From Thermosynechococcus sp. HN-54 (GTDB taxonomy: Bacteria; Cyanobacteriota; Cyanobacteriia; Thermosynechococcales; Thermosynechococcaceae), in contig NZ_CP098039.1 of the NCBI RefSeq assembly GCF_023650955.1, positions 1,426,001-1,490,000 on the forward strand: 64,000 nt of DNA, given 5' to 3'. Shown here one piece after another: positions 49,179 to 58,474 of the stretch; the first letter of the stretch is position 1, and the number at the start of each line of letters is the position of its first letter. A program made the translations under genes and the position numbers. The notes beneath the pieces are model-generated. The model saw nothing but the letters and a program-made list of their open reading frames with translations. It was not told the origin of the DNA and did no database searches.

Positions 49179-49493
49179 ATGGCGACCACACGTCAATTTA
49201 GTAGCTTCAGCGATCTCCTAGCCACCACAGATAAGCCCCTACTGGTTGACTTTTATGCCGACTGGTGTGGCCCTTGCCGCATGATGGCTCCCATTTTAGA
49301 GCAGGTCAAGCAAATCTTGAAATCGGGCGTTGAGGTCGTCAAAATTGACTCTGAGCGCTATCCCCAACTGTCGAGTCAATACCACGTTCACGCTCTGCCA
49401 ACCTTAATTCTCTTCCACCGCGGTCGTGAAGTACAGCGCTGGGAAGGGGTACAACCTCCAGAAGTGCTAATTGATGCCATTCGTCGCCTATGA
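49179..49493 (+). CDS. Thioredoxin
   Basis: A 104-residue thioredoxin with the WCGPC redox motif at 29-33, the DFYADWCGPC strand and the cis-proline region HALPTLILFHRG. It reduces disulphides in target proteins; which thioredoxin class (m-like or other) is uncertain. ATG 49179 gives the usual length; the long open frame upstream reads through the promoter region of the divergent ABC1 kinase gene and is not coding. Confidence 0.9.
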   Translation: MATTRQFSSFSDLLATTDKPLLVDFYADWCGPCRMMAPILEQVKQILKSGVEVVKIDSERYPQLSSQYHVHALPTLILFHRGREVQRWEGVQPPEVLIDAIRRL

Positions 49494-49990
49494 AATGAAG
49501 TTGTAAAAGCGGATTCACCATCAAGGCACTTCCTGAATCGTGACGGCCACAGCCCTTTTCTAACCTTTTCTAAAATGTGGTGCACCTAAAGGGGATGTGC
49601 TTCTATCGCAAAATAGTTTTGATTGTTTTGAGCCTGTTCCAGCCTGCTGCCAAGGGCGGTGATCAAATAGGGTTTATTGCATTACTAGCTGTGTTTGCGG
49701 CACTAACTACTTCGAGCCACGAGAGACTGTTGGCATTACCCATAAATGACTAGGAAGATGGCATTATTGCGAGAAAAATTTTCTAACTACGTTGCAGAAG
49801 GATAAAGAGAACATTGACACTTCTTATCCTCAGGCTCGGAGTTGCCACACCACCGCAAGGTGTGATCTGTGGACTCTTTGGTCTGTAAAGTAAATTAAAG
49901 AACCCTATACCTTGTGTCAACGGTTGGTGTGAGCTTGATTGCGTGAGCCAAGGTTACTGAAAAATCAGCCAGAGGAGGAGTAGGCCAGCA
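49494..49990 (+). other. Long intergenic region with one candidate small ORF
   Basis: 497 nt between thioredoxin and DUF445 genes, the longest largely non-coding gap outside the island. It holds a candidate 52-codon ORF (49595-49753) and a small hairpin (CACACC / GGTGTG) near 49846-49864 without a T-run. No tRNA or known ncRNA was recognised. Confidence 0.5.
49595..49753 (+). CDS. Candidate small hydrophobic protein
   Basis: A 52-residue frame, M-C-F-Y-R-K then IVLIVLSLFQPAA and, after a short GGDQ turn, IGFIALLAVFAALTT and a polar tail. It could form one or two membrane helices. A good AAAGGGG ribosome site lies 3-9 nt before ATG 49595. No known small photosystem subunit matches it. Support is the ribosome site, the codon run free of stops and the hydrophobic pattern only. 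Confidence 0.35.
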   Translation: MCFYRKIVLIVLSLFQPAAKGGDQIGFIALLAVFAALTTSSHERLLALPIND

Positions 49991-51235
49991 TTGGCAGATA
50001 TCAGTTATTGGACATTGCTTGTCCCACCGCTGGCGGGGGGCGTCATCGGCTACTTTACGAATGATTTGGCAATTACGATGCTCTTTCGCCCCTACAAGCC
50101 TATTTATGTAGGGGGCAAGCAACTTCCTTTTACCCCCGGCCTCATTCCCCGCAATCAGGAGCGGCTCGCCCGTCGCATTGCTGATGCCATTTTGGGTTCC
50201 CTGCTGACGCCAGAGGAGCTACAAAACCTCGCGCGGCGATTGTTGCAAGTGGAGCGGGTGAAGGCAGTCATTCACTGGTTGCTACAAACGAGCCTCAGCC
50301 AAATTCAAGAGCAGAGTGAACAGCGATCGGCTCAAGTCCTAGCGAATATTCTGCAGGATTTTTTTGGGGGGGCGCTGCCGCGTTTGATCAAGGTGTGGTC
50401 ACGGCGGGAAGATTTTCTGGAGCCGCAACTGAATCAACTATTTGACCAAGTCTTGGTGGAACTGCAACTGAGTGATGAACAGGCAGAGAAATTGGCGGAT
50501 TGGCTCTTGTCGGTCATCTTGCCCCCCGATCGCCTGCGACTGGCAATCATTGATTTTTTGACCGATCGCACGATTAATGTTCTCGATCAGGAATTGCGGC
50601 AAAATACCACTGGCACCTACTGGGTGGTGGCCAATCTTGTGGGGGTGCGCAACACACTGATTCGACTGCGGGAGTATTGCCTGAACGAAAAAGAAGCTTG
50701 CAACCGCCGTCTCGGAGAGTTGGTTACAGCCTTGGCACTGCGGCAACGCTTGGTGGAAGCGCTGCAAAATCTGAGCCTGCAAAGTTTACCCTTGAGCACC
50801 GTGCGGGAGCTACGGCAACTGTTTCGGCAGACAGTGCGCAGTTATATCCAAGAGCAGGGCTTTAATGTCATTGAAACGCTCAGTCAAACGGTGGAGTGGG
50901 AAACGCTTTCCTTGAGTATTTTGCGGCGACTGCGGGACTCGACTAGCTTGGGCGCCTCCTTAGAAGTGGTGAGTGATGAGTTGGCTTTAGTGCTCGATCG
51001 CTATCTTGAGCGGGATATGGAGGTAATTATTGAACGGGCGATCCCGATCTTGGATTTGGATCGGGTGATTGTGGATCGGGTCAAGGCGACCTCACCAGAA
51101 AATCTGGAACTGGCGATTCAAGGCATTGTTCGCAGTGAGCTGCAAGCGATTGTTCGCTTAGGGGGAATTCTTGGCTTTTTGATTGGGGTGGTACAGGCGG
51201 GCTTTTTGTACTGGCAAAGTCTGCAAGCACCCTAA
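49991..51235 (+). CDS. DUF445 family membrane-associated protein
   Basis: A 414-residue protein. The N-terminus ([50 protein letters not shown]) is the DUF445 signature, followed by long helical repeats and a C-terminal membrane helix at about 392-410. DUF445 proteins (YheB-like) are of unknown function. The start is TTG 49991, 11 nt after a GGAGGAG element; no ATG is available at the conserved start. Its stop overlaps the convergent DUF3318 gene by 4 nt. Confidence 0.8.
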   Translation: MADISYWTLLVPPLAGGVIGYFTNDLAITMLFRPYKPIYVGGKQLPFTPGLIPRNQERLARRIADAILGSLLTPEELQNLARRLLQVERVKAVIHWLLQTSLSQIQEQSEQRSAQVLANILQDFFGGALPRLIKVWSRREDFLEPQLNQLFDQVLVELQLSDEQAEKLADWLLSVILPPDRLRLAIIDFLTDRTINVLDQELRQNTTGTYWVVANLVGVRNTLIRLREYCLNEKEACNRRLGELVTALALRQRLVEALQNLSLQSLPLSTVRELRQLFRQTVRSYIQEQGFNVIETLSQTVEWETLSLSILRRLRDSTSLGASLEVVSDELALVLDRYLERDMEVIIERAIPILDLDRVIVDRVKATSPENLELAIQGIVRSELQAIVRLGGILGFLIGVVQAGFLYWQSLQAP

Positions 51236-51822
51236 ACAGGGACTTTAATCTCGGATTCACCGGCCAACTGGCGCAGGTTTTGGCAGCGAATGAGTTCTGT
51301 GACCGTGAGGACAGGACGCCGCTCTAACTCTGCCACCTGAGCAATGCCTGAAAGAAGGGCTTTGGCAGCCTCTTGTTCACTGTAGCCACGCCGTTGAGCC
51401 AATTGCAGGGCTTGGCGATCGGCCGCCACTTCGACAGGAATACCGCGGGTATTTTGCCAGACCTGAAGGCCTGCGAATGTAGTTAGTCCTCCCGCTACCA
51501 AGATACCCACCGGGTCCGCTTGCAGAAATTGCAAGACTGTGCCCAATAAGCCTGCCACGGCTAGCCCTTGATAGAGGTCAAGCTTGATGAGACCCGTTGT
51601 GTTGAACCAAGCTACGGCTCGCAGCAGTAAAAGGTCACGCTCAGGGGTATCGAGATGCTGCCACAGGCGAAAGTTAATTTCAATCGGGCGATCGCCCCAA
51701 GGCAAAGCGGGCTGATAGCGCAGGACTTGACTTTGTTGAGGACGAGAAACGAGCTTACAGCGCATCCGTGCCGACGCGGGCATTAGATCAAGCAGGCGAC
51801 GAATCTCAGCCTCTGGGGTCAT
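51232..51822 (-). CDS. DUF3318 domain protein
   Basis: A 196-residue cyanobacterial protein with the DUF3318 pattern: [15 protein letters not shown] start, [24 protein letters not shown], and a hydrophobic pair of segments ([31 protein letters not shown]) that may be membrane-associated. The C-terminal part is charged and helical. The function is unknown. ATG 51822; divergent from the UbiH-like gene (114 nt). Confidence 0.75.
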   Translation of the reverse strand: MTPEAEIRRLLDLMPASARMRCKLVSRPQQSQVLRYQPALPWGDRPIEINFRLWQHLDTPERDLLLLRAVAWFNTTGLIKLDLYQGLAVAGLLGTVLQFLQADPVGILVAGGLTTFAGLQVWQNTRGIPVEVAADRQALQLAQRRGYSEQEAAKALLSGIAQVAELERRPVLTVTELIRCQNLRQLAGESEIKVPV

Positions 51823-51936
51823 AGGGACAGCCGTGTAATCATTGCTCTGCCCCTAGTCTGCCATTACGGCTCCTTTTCTGCAATCGTTTAGATTCCTTAG
51901 AATGAGGGAGCAAGTGTTTTTTGTGACGGAACCAAA

Positions 51937-53193
51937 ATGGTGATGACATCGGCCTCTGCACCCTCCGCCCAATCTGCGGCTTGCCCCCCTCAAGAACTGC
52001 CGGCAGTGGATGTGGCGATTGTCGGTGCGGGGATTGTGGGTCTCAGTTTGGCCTGTGCCCTGCGGAACAGTGGTCTGGCGATCGCCCTCATTGAAGCAAC
52101 GCCCTATCGGCGCGAACAGACGAAAGGCCAAGCCTATGCCCTACACCAAGTGTCCCGCCACTTCTTTGAGGGGATAGGGGTGTGGAACCAGCTCGCCCCC
52201 CATGTGCAGCCCTTTGAGGTAGTGCAACTCTCTGATGGACGGTTCCCCTTGACCGTTCGCTTTTATCCTGAGGATTTGGGCACAGAAGCCATTGGCTATG
52301 TCGGTGAGCATGCCGCGATCGCCGAGACTCTTCAAAGCGTTTTACAGTCTGTTGCTAATGTTACGGTGTACTGTCCATGGCGGGTGGTGAGCAATGAAGT
52401 GAAGGGCGATCGCGCTCAATTAACGCTGATTTCGGGTGACCCTGCTAAACCCAAGATGGCTCACTTGGCAGCGCGTCTGGTTGTCGCGGCAGATGGTGGC
52501 AAGTCTCCCCTGCGGCAGCAAATGGGGATTGAACCCAAGGGATGGCCGTATGGTCAGTCCTGCGTAGTTGCGACCCTCCAAGTGACTCATCCCCAACCCG
52601 TGATTGCCTATGAACGCTTTTGGCCAACAGGACCGATGGGGGTGCTGCCCCTACCGGGGAATCGCTACCGCGTGGTTTGGACACTGCCCCACCCAGAGGC
52701 GGAAGCCGTTGCTGACCTCGACGATCGCGCCTTTTTAGCCAAACTGCAGCCCTATCTTGACCCACAGATGGCGGAGATTACCGGCGTGAGCGATCGCTTC
52801 GTCTTTCCAACGCAATTAATGCAAGTGAGTTCCTATGTGGCAGATCGCTTTGTGGTCATTGGCGATGCGGCCCATCGCTGTCATCCCGTGGGGGGACAAG
52901 GGCTAAATTTAGGCTTGCGGGATGTGTGGGCACTGGCGCAACAAATTCTTGCTACTCCTTGTGAGAGACTGGGCGATCGGCGGCAACTGATCCGCTTTCA
53001 CCGCCAACGCTGGTGGCAAAATGCCCTAACGCTTGCGTTTACTGATAGTCTCAATCGGCTCTTTTCCAATGCGTGGTGGCCTTTGGTGGCAGTGCGTCGC
53101 TGCGGTCTTTGGTTGTTGCGGACATTTCCCCCCTTCAAGCGTCTGGTGCTGCGGTTCATGGCCGGTCTCCTGTTGCCACTTCCACCCTCGTGA
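51937..53193 (+). CDS. FAD-dependent UbiH/COQ6-type hydroxylase
   Basis: A 418-residue flavin monooxygenase. FAD-binding VDVAIVGAGIVGLSLACAL at 27-45, a second motif VVAADGGKSPLRQ (DG motif), and VIGDAAHRCHPVGGQGLNLGLRD, all typical for the UbiH/UbiF/COQ6 family. In quinone synthesis these hydroxylate the ring; cyanobacteria make plastoquinone, so the substrate here may be a plastoquinone precursor or another aromatic. A C-terminal hydrophobic stretch may contact the membrane. The in-frame ATG at 51943 is an alternative start. Confidence 0.82.
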   Translation: MVMTSASAPSAQSAACPPQELPAVDVAIVGAGIVGLSLACALRNSGLAIALIEATPYRREQTKGQAYALHQVSRHFFEGIGVWNQLAPHVQPFEVVQLSDGRFPLTVRFYPEDLGTEAIGYVGEHAAIAETLQSVLQSVANVTVYCPWRVVSNEVKGDRAQLTLISGDPAKPKMAHLAARLVVAADGGKSPLRQQMGIEPKGWPYGQSCVVATLQVTHPQPVIAYERFWPTGPMGVLPLPGNRYRVVWTLPHPEAEAVADLDDRAFLAKLQPYLDPQMAEITGVSDRFVFPTQLMQVSSYVADRFVVIGDAAHRCHPVGGQGLNLGLRDVWALAQQILATPCERLGDRRQLIRFHRQRWWQNALTLAFTDSLNRLFSNAWWPLVAVRRCGLWLLRTFPPFKRLVLRFMAGLLLPLPPS

Positions 53194-53306
53194 AGGAGCT
53201 GACGGCAAACTCTCCAAAGGGGGTTAAAACTTTCTACGAAATAATTTGCAGCGCCGTTGTTCTGTAGTATCAAGTTGACAGGACAAAAACTGCTTGGGAG
53301 ACATCA

Positions 53307-54626
53307 ATGGCTGCTACGGATGATCTAGAGAAAATTCGCCGCCAGTTTGACTATGGTCCCTATCCCCGTGTTGCCATTGACAAAACCCCCAAGGATGAGC
53401 CAAACGTTCTCTTTGTCCACGATTTGGTGACCGCCTTTTATGTGCGCGATCATCGGCTGCCTGAGACGAAGGGCAAGCGAATTCTCGATGCAGGCTGTGG
53501 GACGGGCTACAAGTCCTTGGTGCTGGCGATCGCCAACCCCGGCGCGGAAATTGTCGGTATTGACCTCTCCCCTGAGTCGGTGAAGTTGGCAGCAGAGCGA
53601 CTCAAGTTCCACCACTTTGACAATGTTTACTTTGAGGCGCGTTCGATTTTGGATTTGCCCAGTTGGGGGGAGCAGTTTGACTACATCAATTGCGATGAGG
53701 TGCTGTACCTCTTACCTGACCCCGTCGAAGGCCTCACTGCCCTCAAAAGTGTCCTTAAGCCGGATGGCATCTTGCGCGCCAATCTCCACAGTACGCTGCA
53801 ACGCTTCCCCTTCTTTCGTGCCCAAAACCTCTTCAAGCTGATGGGCTTGATGGACGACAATCCCGAAGAAATGGAAATGGACATCGTCCGTGAGATCATG
53901 AAAGAACTCAAGGATGGCGTGGATCTGAAAGCGCGCACGTGGAACCCCCGCTATGAACAAGAGGACGGCAATGAAACCCTCTTGGCCAACCATCTACTGG
54001 TGGGGGATAAAGGCAGCACCATTCCCCAACTGTTTCAGTACTTAGAGGCGGCCGGTCTGGAATTTATTTCCATGGTCAACTGGCGCCACTGGAACCTCGT
54101 GGATCTCTTCAAAGACCCAGAGAACCTGCCTACCTTTTTGGCGCTGAGCTTACCCGATGTGCCCCAGGCAGTGCAGTTGGAGATGTATGAACTTTTGCAT
54201 CCGGTGCATCGCCTCTTGGATTTTTGGTGTAGTCCGCAACCCCGTGCCGCTGTACCCGATTTAGGGGAATGGTCTGAAGAGCAGTGGGATCAAAGTACGA
54301 TTTATTTGCATCCGCAACTGCGCACTGAGGCCATTAAGGAAAAGTGGCTAGGGTATCTCAATGACCGCATGATTGTGGACTTGGGCACGTTTATGTCCTT
54401 CTCTAGTCCTGGTCCTGTCTATGTGGATCCCCTTGGTCTAGCGACACTGCTGCCGCTGTTTGAGCAGCCCTTGCCTTTTCCAGACCTGTGCGATCGCTAT
54501 CAGCGGTTGGCTCCCCTCGACCCCCTGACATTGGATCCCATTGAACCAAAGGTGGCACGGCAACAACTGCAAGCCCTTTTGACCCGCTTGGAACTGAGTT
54601 TGTTTGTCTTGGTCAGCTTACCCTAA
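53307..54626 (+). CDS. SAM-dependent methyltransferase with C-terminal extension
   Basis: A 439-residue protein. A class I methyltransferase domain lies at about 50-165 (RILDAGCGTGYKSL, IVGIDLSPESVKLA, YINCDEVLYLLPDP, LKPDGIL). The last 220 residues are not typical for this fold and contain FLALSLPDVPQAVQLEMYELLHPVHRLLDFW; I do not recognise the domain. Similar cyanobacterial proteins exist, as far as I recall, but no substrate is known. It overlaps the end of the convergent DUF819 gene by 9 nt. Confidence 0.78.
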   Translation: MAATDDLEKIRRQFDYGPYPRVAIDKTPKDEPNVLFVHDLVTAFYVRDHRLPETKGKRILDAGCGTGYKSLVLAIANPGAEIVGIDLSPESVKLAAERLKFHHFDNVYFEARSILDLPSWGEQFDYINCDEVLYLLPDPVEGLTALKSVLKPDGILRANLHSTLQRFPFFRAQNLFKLMGLMDDNPEEMEMDIVREIMKELKDGVDLKARTWNPRYEQEDGNETLLANHLLVGDKGSTIPQLFQYLEAAGLEFISMVNWRHWNLVDLFKDPENLPTFLALSLPDVPQAVQLEMYELLHPVHRLLDFWCSPQPRAAVPDLGEWSEEQWDQSTIYLHPQLRTEAIKEKWLGYLNDRMIVDLGTFMSFSSPGPVYVDPLGLATLLPLFEQPLPFPDLCDRYQRLAPLDPLTLDPIEPKVARQQLQALLTRLELSLFVLVSLP

Positions 54627-55733
54627 ACCGATCCAGCGAAGAACTTGGGCAAGCGCCAAACCCAAATAGTTGGCGATCGCATACCCGACGAGTCCTAGCG
54701 TAATCCCGACCCCCATCAATTGGGGTTGATGGCGACCTGTGGCTTGGGCAACAGCTGTGGTGGGTCCCCCGATCGCCGCTTGGGAAGCAAGGGCAAGGAG
54801 TTCCACATCCCACTTCAGGAGCGCCCCCAAACCAAATGTCACTACCCCATGGGTGAAAACAATCACTGTGGTAAAGAGAATCATTTCCAGTCCCACCGGG
54901 ATCAATGAAGGAAGGTGGGTGCCGGCACCAATGGCCGTAAAAAAGAGATTGAGGCCAAAAATCCCCAAGGCACCAGTGCCCCGCAGATAGCGTATCCATT
55001 TGAATTGCGCCACCGCCAAGCTCAGGGTCGTTAGCCAAACAACCGTGGGAATGCTCGGCAAAAATTGATTGAGCGCCGTTGACAAGACCAAAAGGGCCAT
55101 GGCCAAGCTCAGGAGAATCGCTAAATCCACGGGGGCGATCGCTGAAGTCGTCGGTAGCGGCACCACCGTCACAGTGTCTCCTGCATCCCGTGAGGGATAA
55201 AAACGGGTCAATAGCGAGGGTAGAGTAAGGGTTATCGCCAGCCAAACTGCCGTGAGCAGGTTATCCGCTGTCGTCGCGGCACTAAAGAGCAAATCTGAAA
55301 GATTGAGGGCACGCCCAACGCCGACGAAGTTAATACTCCCGCCAATGTAACTCGCCGCCAAACTTCCCGCTAAGCGGGGCGTATCCCCCAAAAAGCGACT
55401 GTGGAATAGCAGGCTAGCGAGGAGAGCACCCATCAAGGTTCCAAAACTGGCAAGGGCAAAGGCCAACAGTGCCGATCGCCCCAAACGGCGTACATCCTGC
55501 AAGTTTACTAGCAACAGGAGCCAGACAATCGCCAACGAGGTGATGGTGCCGTAGATCGTGTCATAGACCGGCGATTGTTGGGGAATCACGCCAAGATTGG
55601 CGCAAATGGCTGCCAAAATCAGAATAATCAAAGAAGACCCCACCCGTGCGGCCCAGCGAAAGCGATGCTCTAGCCATAGCCCCAGAGCCGTCAGCGTCAG
55701 CAAAATGCCCCAAAGCGTCAAGGATTCATCCAT
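54618..55733 (-). CDS. DUF819 family multi-pass membrane protein
   Basis: A 371-residue protein with about ten hydrophobic segments and the DUF819 features SLAASYIGGSINFVGVGRAL (likely core motif), ATTADNLLTAVWLA and a C-terminal AAIGGPTTAVAQA repeat-like motif. The inverted similarity of the two halves suggests a transporter, but no substrate is known. Its ATG overlaps the stop of the metzincin gene by 8 nt, so it is last in a four-gene array with dapF, VWA and metzincin genes. Confidence 0.8.
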   Translation of the reverse strand: MDESLTLWGILLTLTALGLWLEHRFRWAARVGSSLIILILAAICANLGVIPQQSPVYDTIYGTITSLAIVWLLLLVNLQDVRRLGRSALLAFALASFGTLMGALLASLLFHSRFLGDTPRLAGSLAASYIGGSINFVGVGRALNLSDLLFSAATTADNLLTAVWLAITLTLPSLLTRFYPSRDAGDTVTVVPLPTTSAIAPVDLAILLSLAMALLVLSTALNQFLPSIPTVVWLTTLSLAVAQFKWIRYLRGTGALGIFGLNLFFTAIGAGTHLPSLIPVGLEMILFTTVIVFTHGVVTFGLGALLKWDVELLALASQAAIGGPTTAVAQATGRHQPQLMGVGITLGLVGYAIANYLGLALAQVLRWIGLG

Positions 55734-56445
55734 GGGGGGTCAACTCCGGTAGCCGCTGTCCCAAGCGTGTGGGTTGCTCATAGACTCGCCGCAGGGTATT
55801 CACATCCCGCTGGGAAATGGGTGGTGGATCGGCCACTTGGGCAAAATAAAGGACATCGGTTGGCAAAGGACTATGTCCCCAAATGCCAAGGGCATGCCCC
55901 AGTTCGTGGCGCAGGGCAGCAAGGACAAACTTGGGAGCTTGGGAGGGGCGCACCACCACACGGCAGCGATGGCGTAAAATGCCTTGGCGATCCACAAAGA
56001 GTTCATAGCTGGTTTCCGCAGAGCGAGCGCGGCGGTTATTTTGATCCGTTGGCCGTTGGGAGAGGAGGCGGATATTGGCTGGGAGGCTGGGATCAACAAG
56101 TTCTAGGGGCAAATAGGCTGACCACTCCTGTACTGCCCGTTCTGCGGCGGCTTGCCACACATGGTTTGGATCCCACTGCGGCGGTTCGATAGCAACGGTG
56201 ACTGGAAATTCTGTCCACAGTAGATAGCCTACTTCCACTGGTTGAACTTCATCAAAATAGTCCTCGCCTGTTGTGGAAATCTTAGCTAGGGAGGGGGGCA
56301 ACGGATAGTGCACTGCCGCTGGCAATTGAATATTCTGGCGCGTTAGGCTTGTCGTCCCGGCCAAGGACTCCCAATTTCCTTGGGTTCCTCCTAGGATTAG
56401 TCCGAGGGCAACCATGCACACCAAGAACCACCACCGACGCTTCAT
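55726..56445 (-). CDS. Secreted matrixin-like (metzincin) metalloprotease
   Basis: A 239-residue exported protease. Signal peptide at 1-24; zinc motif HELGHALGIWGH with ligands H180, H184 and H191 and catalytic E181. The following Met-turn position reads DVLYF, with leucine (L199) instead of methionine. Upstream, RAVQEWSAYLPLELV fits the matrixin fold. It likely cleaves a periplasmic or extracellular protein. It lies between the VWA gene (9 nt) and the DUF819 gene (8-nt overlap). Confidence 0.82.
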   Translation of the reverse strand: MKRRWWFLVCMVALGLILGGTQGNWESLAGTTSLTRQNIQLPAAVHYPLPPSLAKISTTGEDYFDEVQPVEVGYLLWTEFPVTVAIEPPQWDPNHVWQAAAERAVQEWSAYLPLELVDPSLPANIRLLSQRPTDQNNRRARSAETSYELFVDRQGILRHRCRVVVRPSQAPKFVLAALRHELGHALGIWGHSPLPTDVLYFAQVADPPPISQRDVNTLRRVYEQPTRLGQRLPELTPHG

Positions 56446-56454
56446 ACTTGCTCC

Positions 56455-57357
56455 TCAACAGGTCTGTACAAAAGGCCAGCCCGGAAACCGCCAGAGAATG
56501 ATGGGAATTGCCACTGTCCAGAAAAAGGCATTGAGTAAGGCAATTTGCCCCGCTAGATTCATGGGTAAATGCAACCACCCCTGCAACACCCAGCGATCCA
56601 AGGGCAACACCAAAAGCCACATGAAACAAATGACAGCCATGCCCCCCCAAAAGATTGGCCAGCGGGCATTGCGATTGAAGCCCTCAAAAAAGGTTTGAGC
56701 CACCAGTTCCTCAAGAATGGCAACGGCAGCAGAGCGGTATTGCCCACCCGTGGCTTGGGTAGCCGCGGCCAGTTGCGGAGCATGATCGCCGACAACAATG
56801 GCATTGATTTTCACCCGCTGTTGGCGGGCATTGGCCACCACGCCTGCATCTACTGGGGCTGCGCCATTGGTCATTAGAAGGAGTTCACGACAGCGGTTGG
56901 GCACCTGTTGAAGTTGTTGGGTAGCCATGGCGATCGCCCCCGAAAGATTGGTTGCTGTGGGATCCACTTGGGCGAGCAAATCACTGCGATTGAGGGCTTG
57001 ATCCAGTTGGGTAAGGAGCAGATCACTATTGGTCTCAAACCGAGGGGTGAGAAACACCACATTGCGACCAAAGCCGTGGATCATGACTGCGTTGGGATTC
57101 ATGAGATCCCGTTGGTTGCGTTGTAAGTAGAGCTTGGCAGCCGCCACCTGCTGCGCCATTACCGTTTGCGGTTGATTGAATTGCAATGGGTTATTGTCAA
57201 ATGTACTACCGCTGAGATCAAGGGAAAGAACAACGGCAACACTGGGGCGTCCCCAATTCAACAGTGAGAAGAGCAGCGCCAGCAGGACACAGCCTATCAA
57301 GAGCATGAGGGGAATCTGAAAAAGAGGGTAATGCCACAGTTGGCGCCGGCGGTTCAT
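56455..57357 (-). CDS. Membrane protein with von Willebrand factor A domain
   Basis: A 300-residue protein. An N-terminal membrane helix at about 13-34, a VWA domain with the metal site DLSGS (D47, S49, S51), and two or three C-terminal membrane helices (about 230-300). The remainder of the metal site is TNLSG and a TNG where TDG is common. VWA proteins bind partner proteins through a metal ion; which partner is unknown. It starts 7 nt after dapF and is followed 9 nt later by the metzincin gene. Confidence 0.75.
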   Translation of the reverse strand: MNRRRQLWHYPLFQIPLMLLIGCVLLALLFSLLNWGRPSVAVVLSLDLSGSTFDNNPLQFNQPQTVMAQQVAAAKLYLQRNQRDLMNPNAVMIHGFGRNVVFLTPRFETNSDLLLTQLDQALNRSDLLAQVDPTATNLSGAIAMATQQLQQVPNRCRELLLMTNGAAPVDAGVVANARQQRVKINAIVVGDHAPQLAAATQATGGQYRSAAVAILEELVAQTFFEGFNRNARWPIFWGGMAVICFMWLLVLPLDRWVLQGWLHLPMNLAGQIALLNAFFWTVAIPIILWRFPGWPFVQTC

Positions 57358-57364
57358 AGCTCAC

Positions 57365-58225
57365 CTAGGGCAAGGTACCGCTAAAGACTGCGAGGGCAGG
57401 CCCGGTCATATACAGATGCTGACTGGCTAAATCCCAGCGAATATGCAGGTCACCACCGGGCAGTTCAACGGTCGCTTGCGCTTGATCAGCCACAGGAATA
57501 AGGCGATGGGTGAGAACGGCGGCCACAAGGGTGGCACAGGCACCGGTTCCACAGGCGAGGGTCATGCCGGCTCCCCGCTCCCAAACCCGCATTCGCAGGC
57601 GATCGCTCCCTAGGACTTGGACAAACTCAGTATTAGTACGCTGGGGAAAGACGGGGTGATGTTCAAACTGCGGGCCAATGCTGGCTAAATCTAGGGCAGC
57701 CACATCCTCGACAAACGTGACGCAATGGGGATTGCCCATACTCACGCAGGTCACCAACCACTGGCGATCGCCCACGGTTAGGGGGACATCAATCACCTTT
57801 TGATCTGCGGCTGCCAAGGTGGTGGGAATCTGCTGCGCCAGAAGTTGCGGTATCCCCATATCCACCGTCACCTGACCATCGGCTTGCACCTCTGGCACAA
57901 TGAGACCGGCAAGGGTGTCAATGCGGTAGCGCACGATTTCGCCGGCAGCGCGACCCTCAAGGGCAAAAATGAACTTAGCCAAACAGCGAATGCCATTACC
58001 ACACATTTCTGCCACTGAACCATCGGCGTTGTACATCCGCATGCGGTAATCACTGTCTCCCGTCCCCGCTAGTAGGAAAATCACGCCATCGGCGCCGACC
58101 CCAAAGTGGCGATCGCACCAGTGTTGGGCTTGTTCAGGCGTCAAGAGCAGCTCTTCCTGATGGCGATTGTCAATGAGTAGGAAATCGTTACCTAACCCCT
58201 GGTACTTCTGAAAAGATAGGCTCAT
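57365..58225 (-). CDS. dapF: Diaminopimelate epimerase
   Basis: A 286-residue racemase converting LL- to meso-diaminopimelate for lysine and peptidoglycan. Start [18 protein letters not shown], first catalytic Cys in [19 protein letters not shown] and second catalytic Cys in [13 protein letters not shown] 58225 matches the family; the upstream frame crosses hfq and is not coding. It is first in an array with the VWA, metzincin and DUF819 genes. Divergent from hfq with only 30 nt between start codons. Confidence 0.94.
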   Translation of the reverse strand: MSLSFQKYQGLGNDFLLIDNRHQEELLLTPEQAQHWCDRHFGVGADGVIFLLAGTGDSDYRMRMYNADGSVAEMCGNGIRCLAKFIFALEGRAAGEIVRYRIDTLAGLIVPEVQADGQVTVDMGIPQLLAQQIPTTLAAADQKVIDVPLTVGDRQWLVTCVSMGNPHCVTFVEDVAALDLASIGPQFEHHPVFPQRTNTEFVQVLGSDRLRMRVWERGAGMTLACGTGACATLVAAVLTHRLIPVADQAQATVELPGGDLHIRWDLASQHLYMTGPALAVFSGTLP

Positions 58226-58255
58226 AGAATTAAGAAGGTAAGAGAGGGGAAACCA

Positions 58256-58474
58256 ATGACCGACGAATTCAATACGGGACTGCCCAGCATTCGCCAAGTA
58301 CAGACCTTCATTAAAGATAGCACCGAGGTTGAAGTGAAACTGAGTACCAGTGATCTCGTGGTCGGCAAGGTGCGCTGGCAGGATATGAATTGTCTGTGCG
58401 TGGTTGATCACTACGATCAACCCACAATTATTTGGAAGCAAGCAATTGTCTTTATTAAACCCAAGCTAGCCTAA
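58256..58474 (+). CDS. hfq: RNA chaperone Hfq (cyanobacterial type)
   Basis: A 72-residue Sm-fold protein: [21 protein letters not shown], then the Sm1/Sm2 strands with [34 protein letters not shown]. Cyanobacterial Hfq lacks most residues of the E. coli poly(U) and arginine rim sites and, in Synechocystis, acts with the type IV pilus base for motility; the same is inferred here. GAGAGGGG precedes the ATG. The 3' end overlaps the convergent larC by 9 nt. Confidence 0.88.
   Translation: MTDEFNTGLPSIRQVQTFIKDSTEVEVKLSTSDLVVGKVRWQDMNCLCVVDHYDQPTIIWKQAIVFIKPKLA

Noticed and set aside
49846-49864. Hairpin CACACC/GGTGTG as terminator
   Set aside because: Only six pairs and no T-run on either strand.
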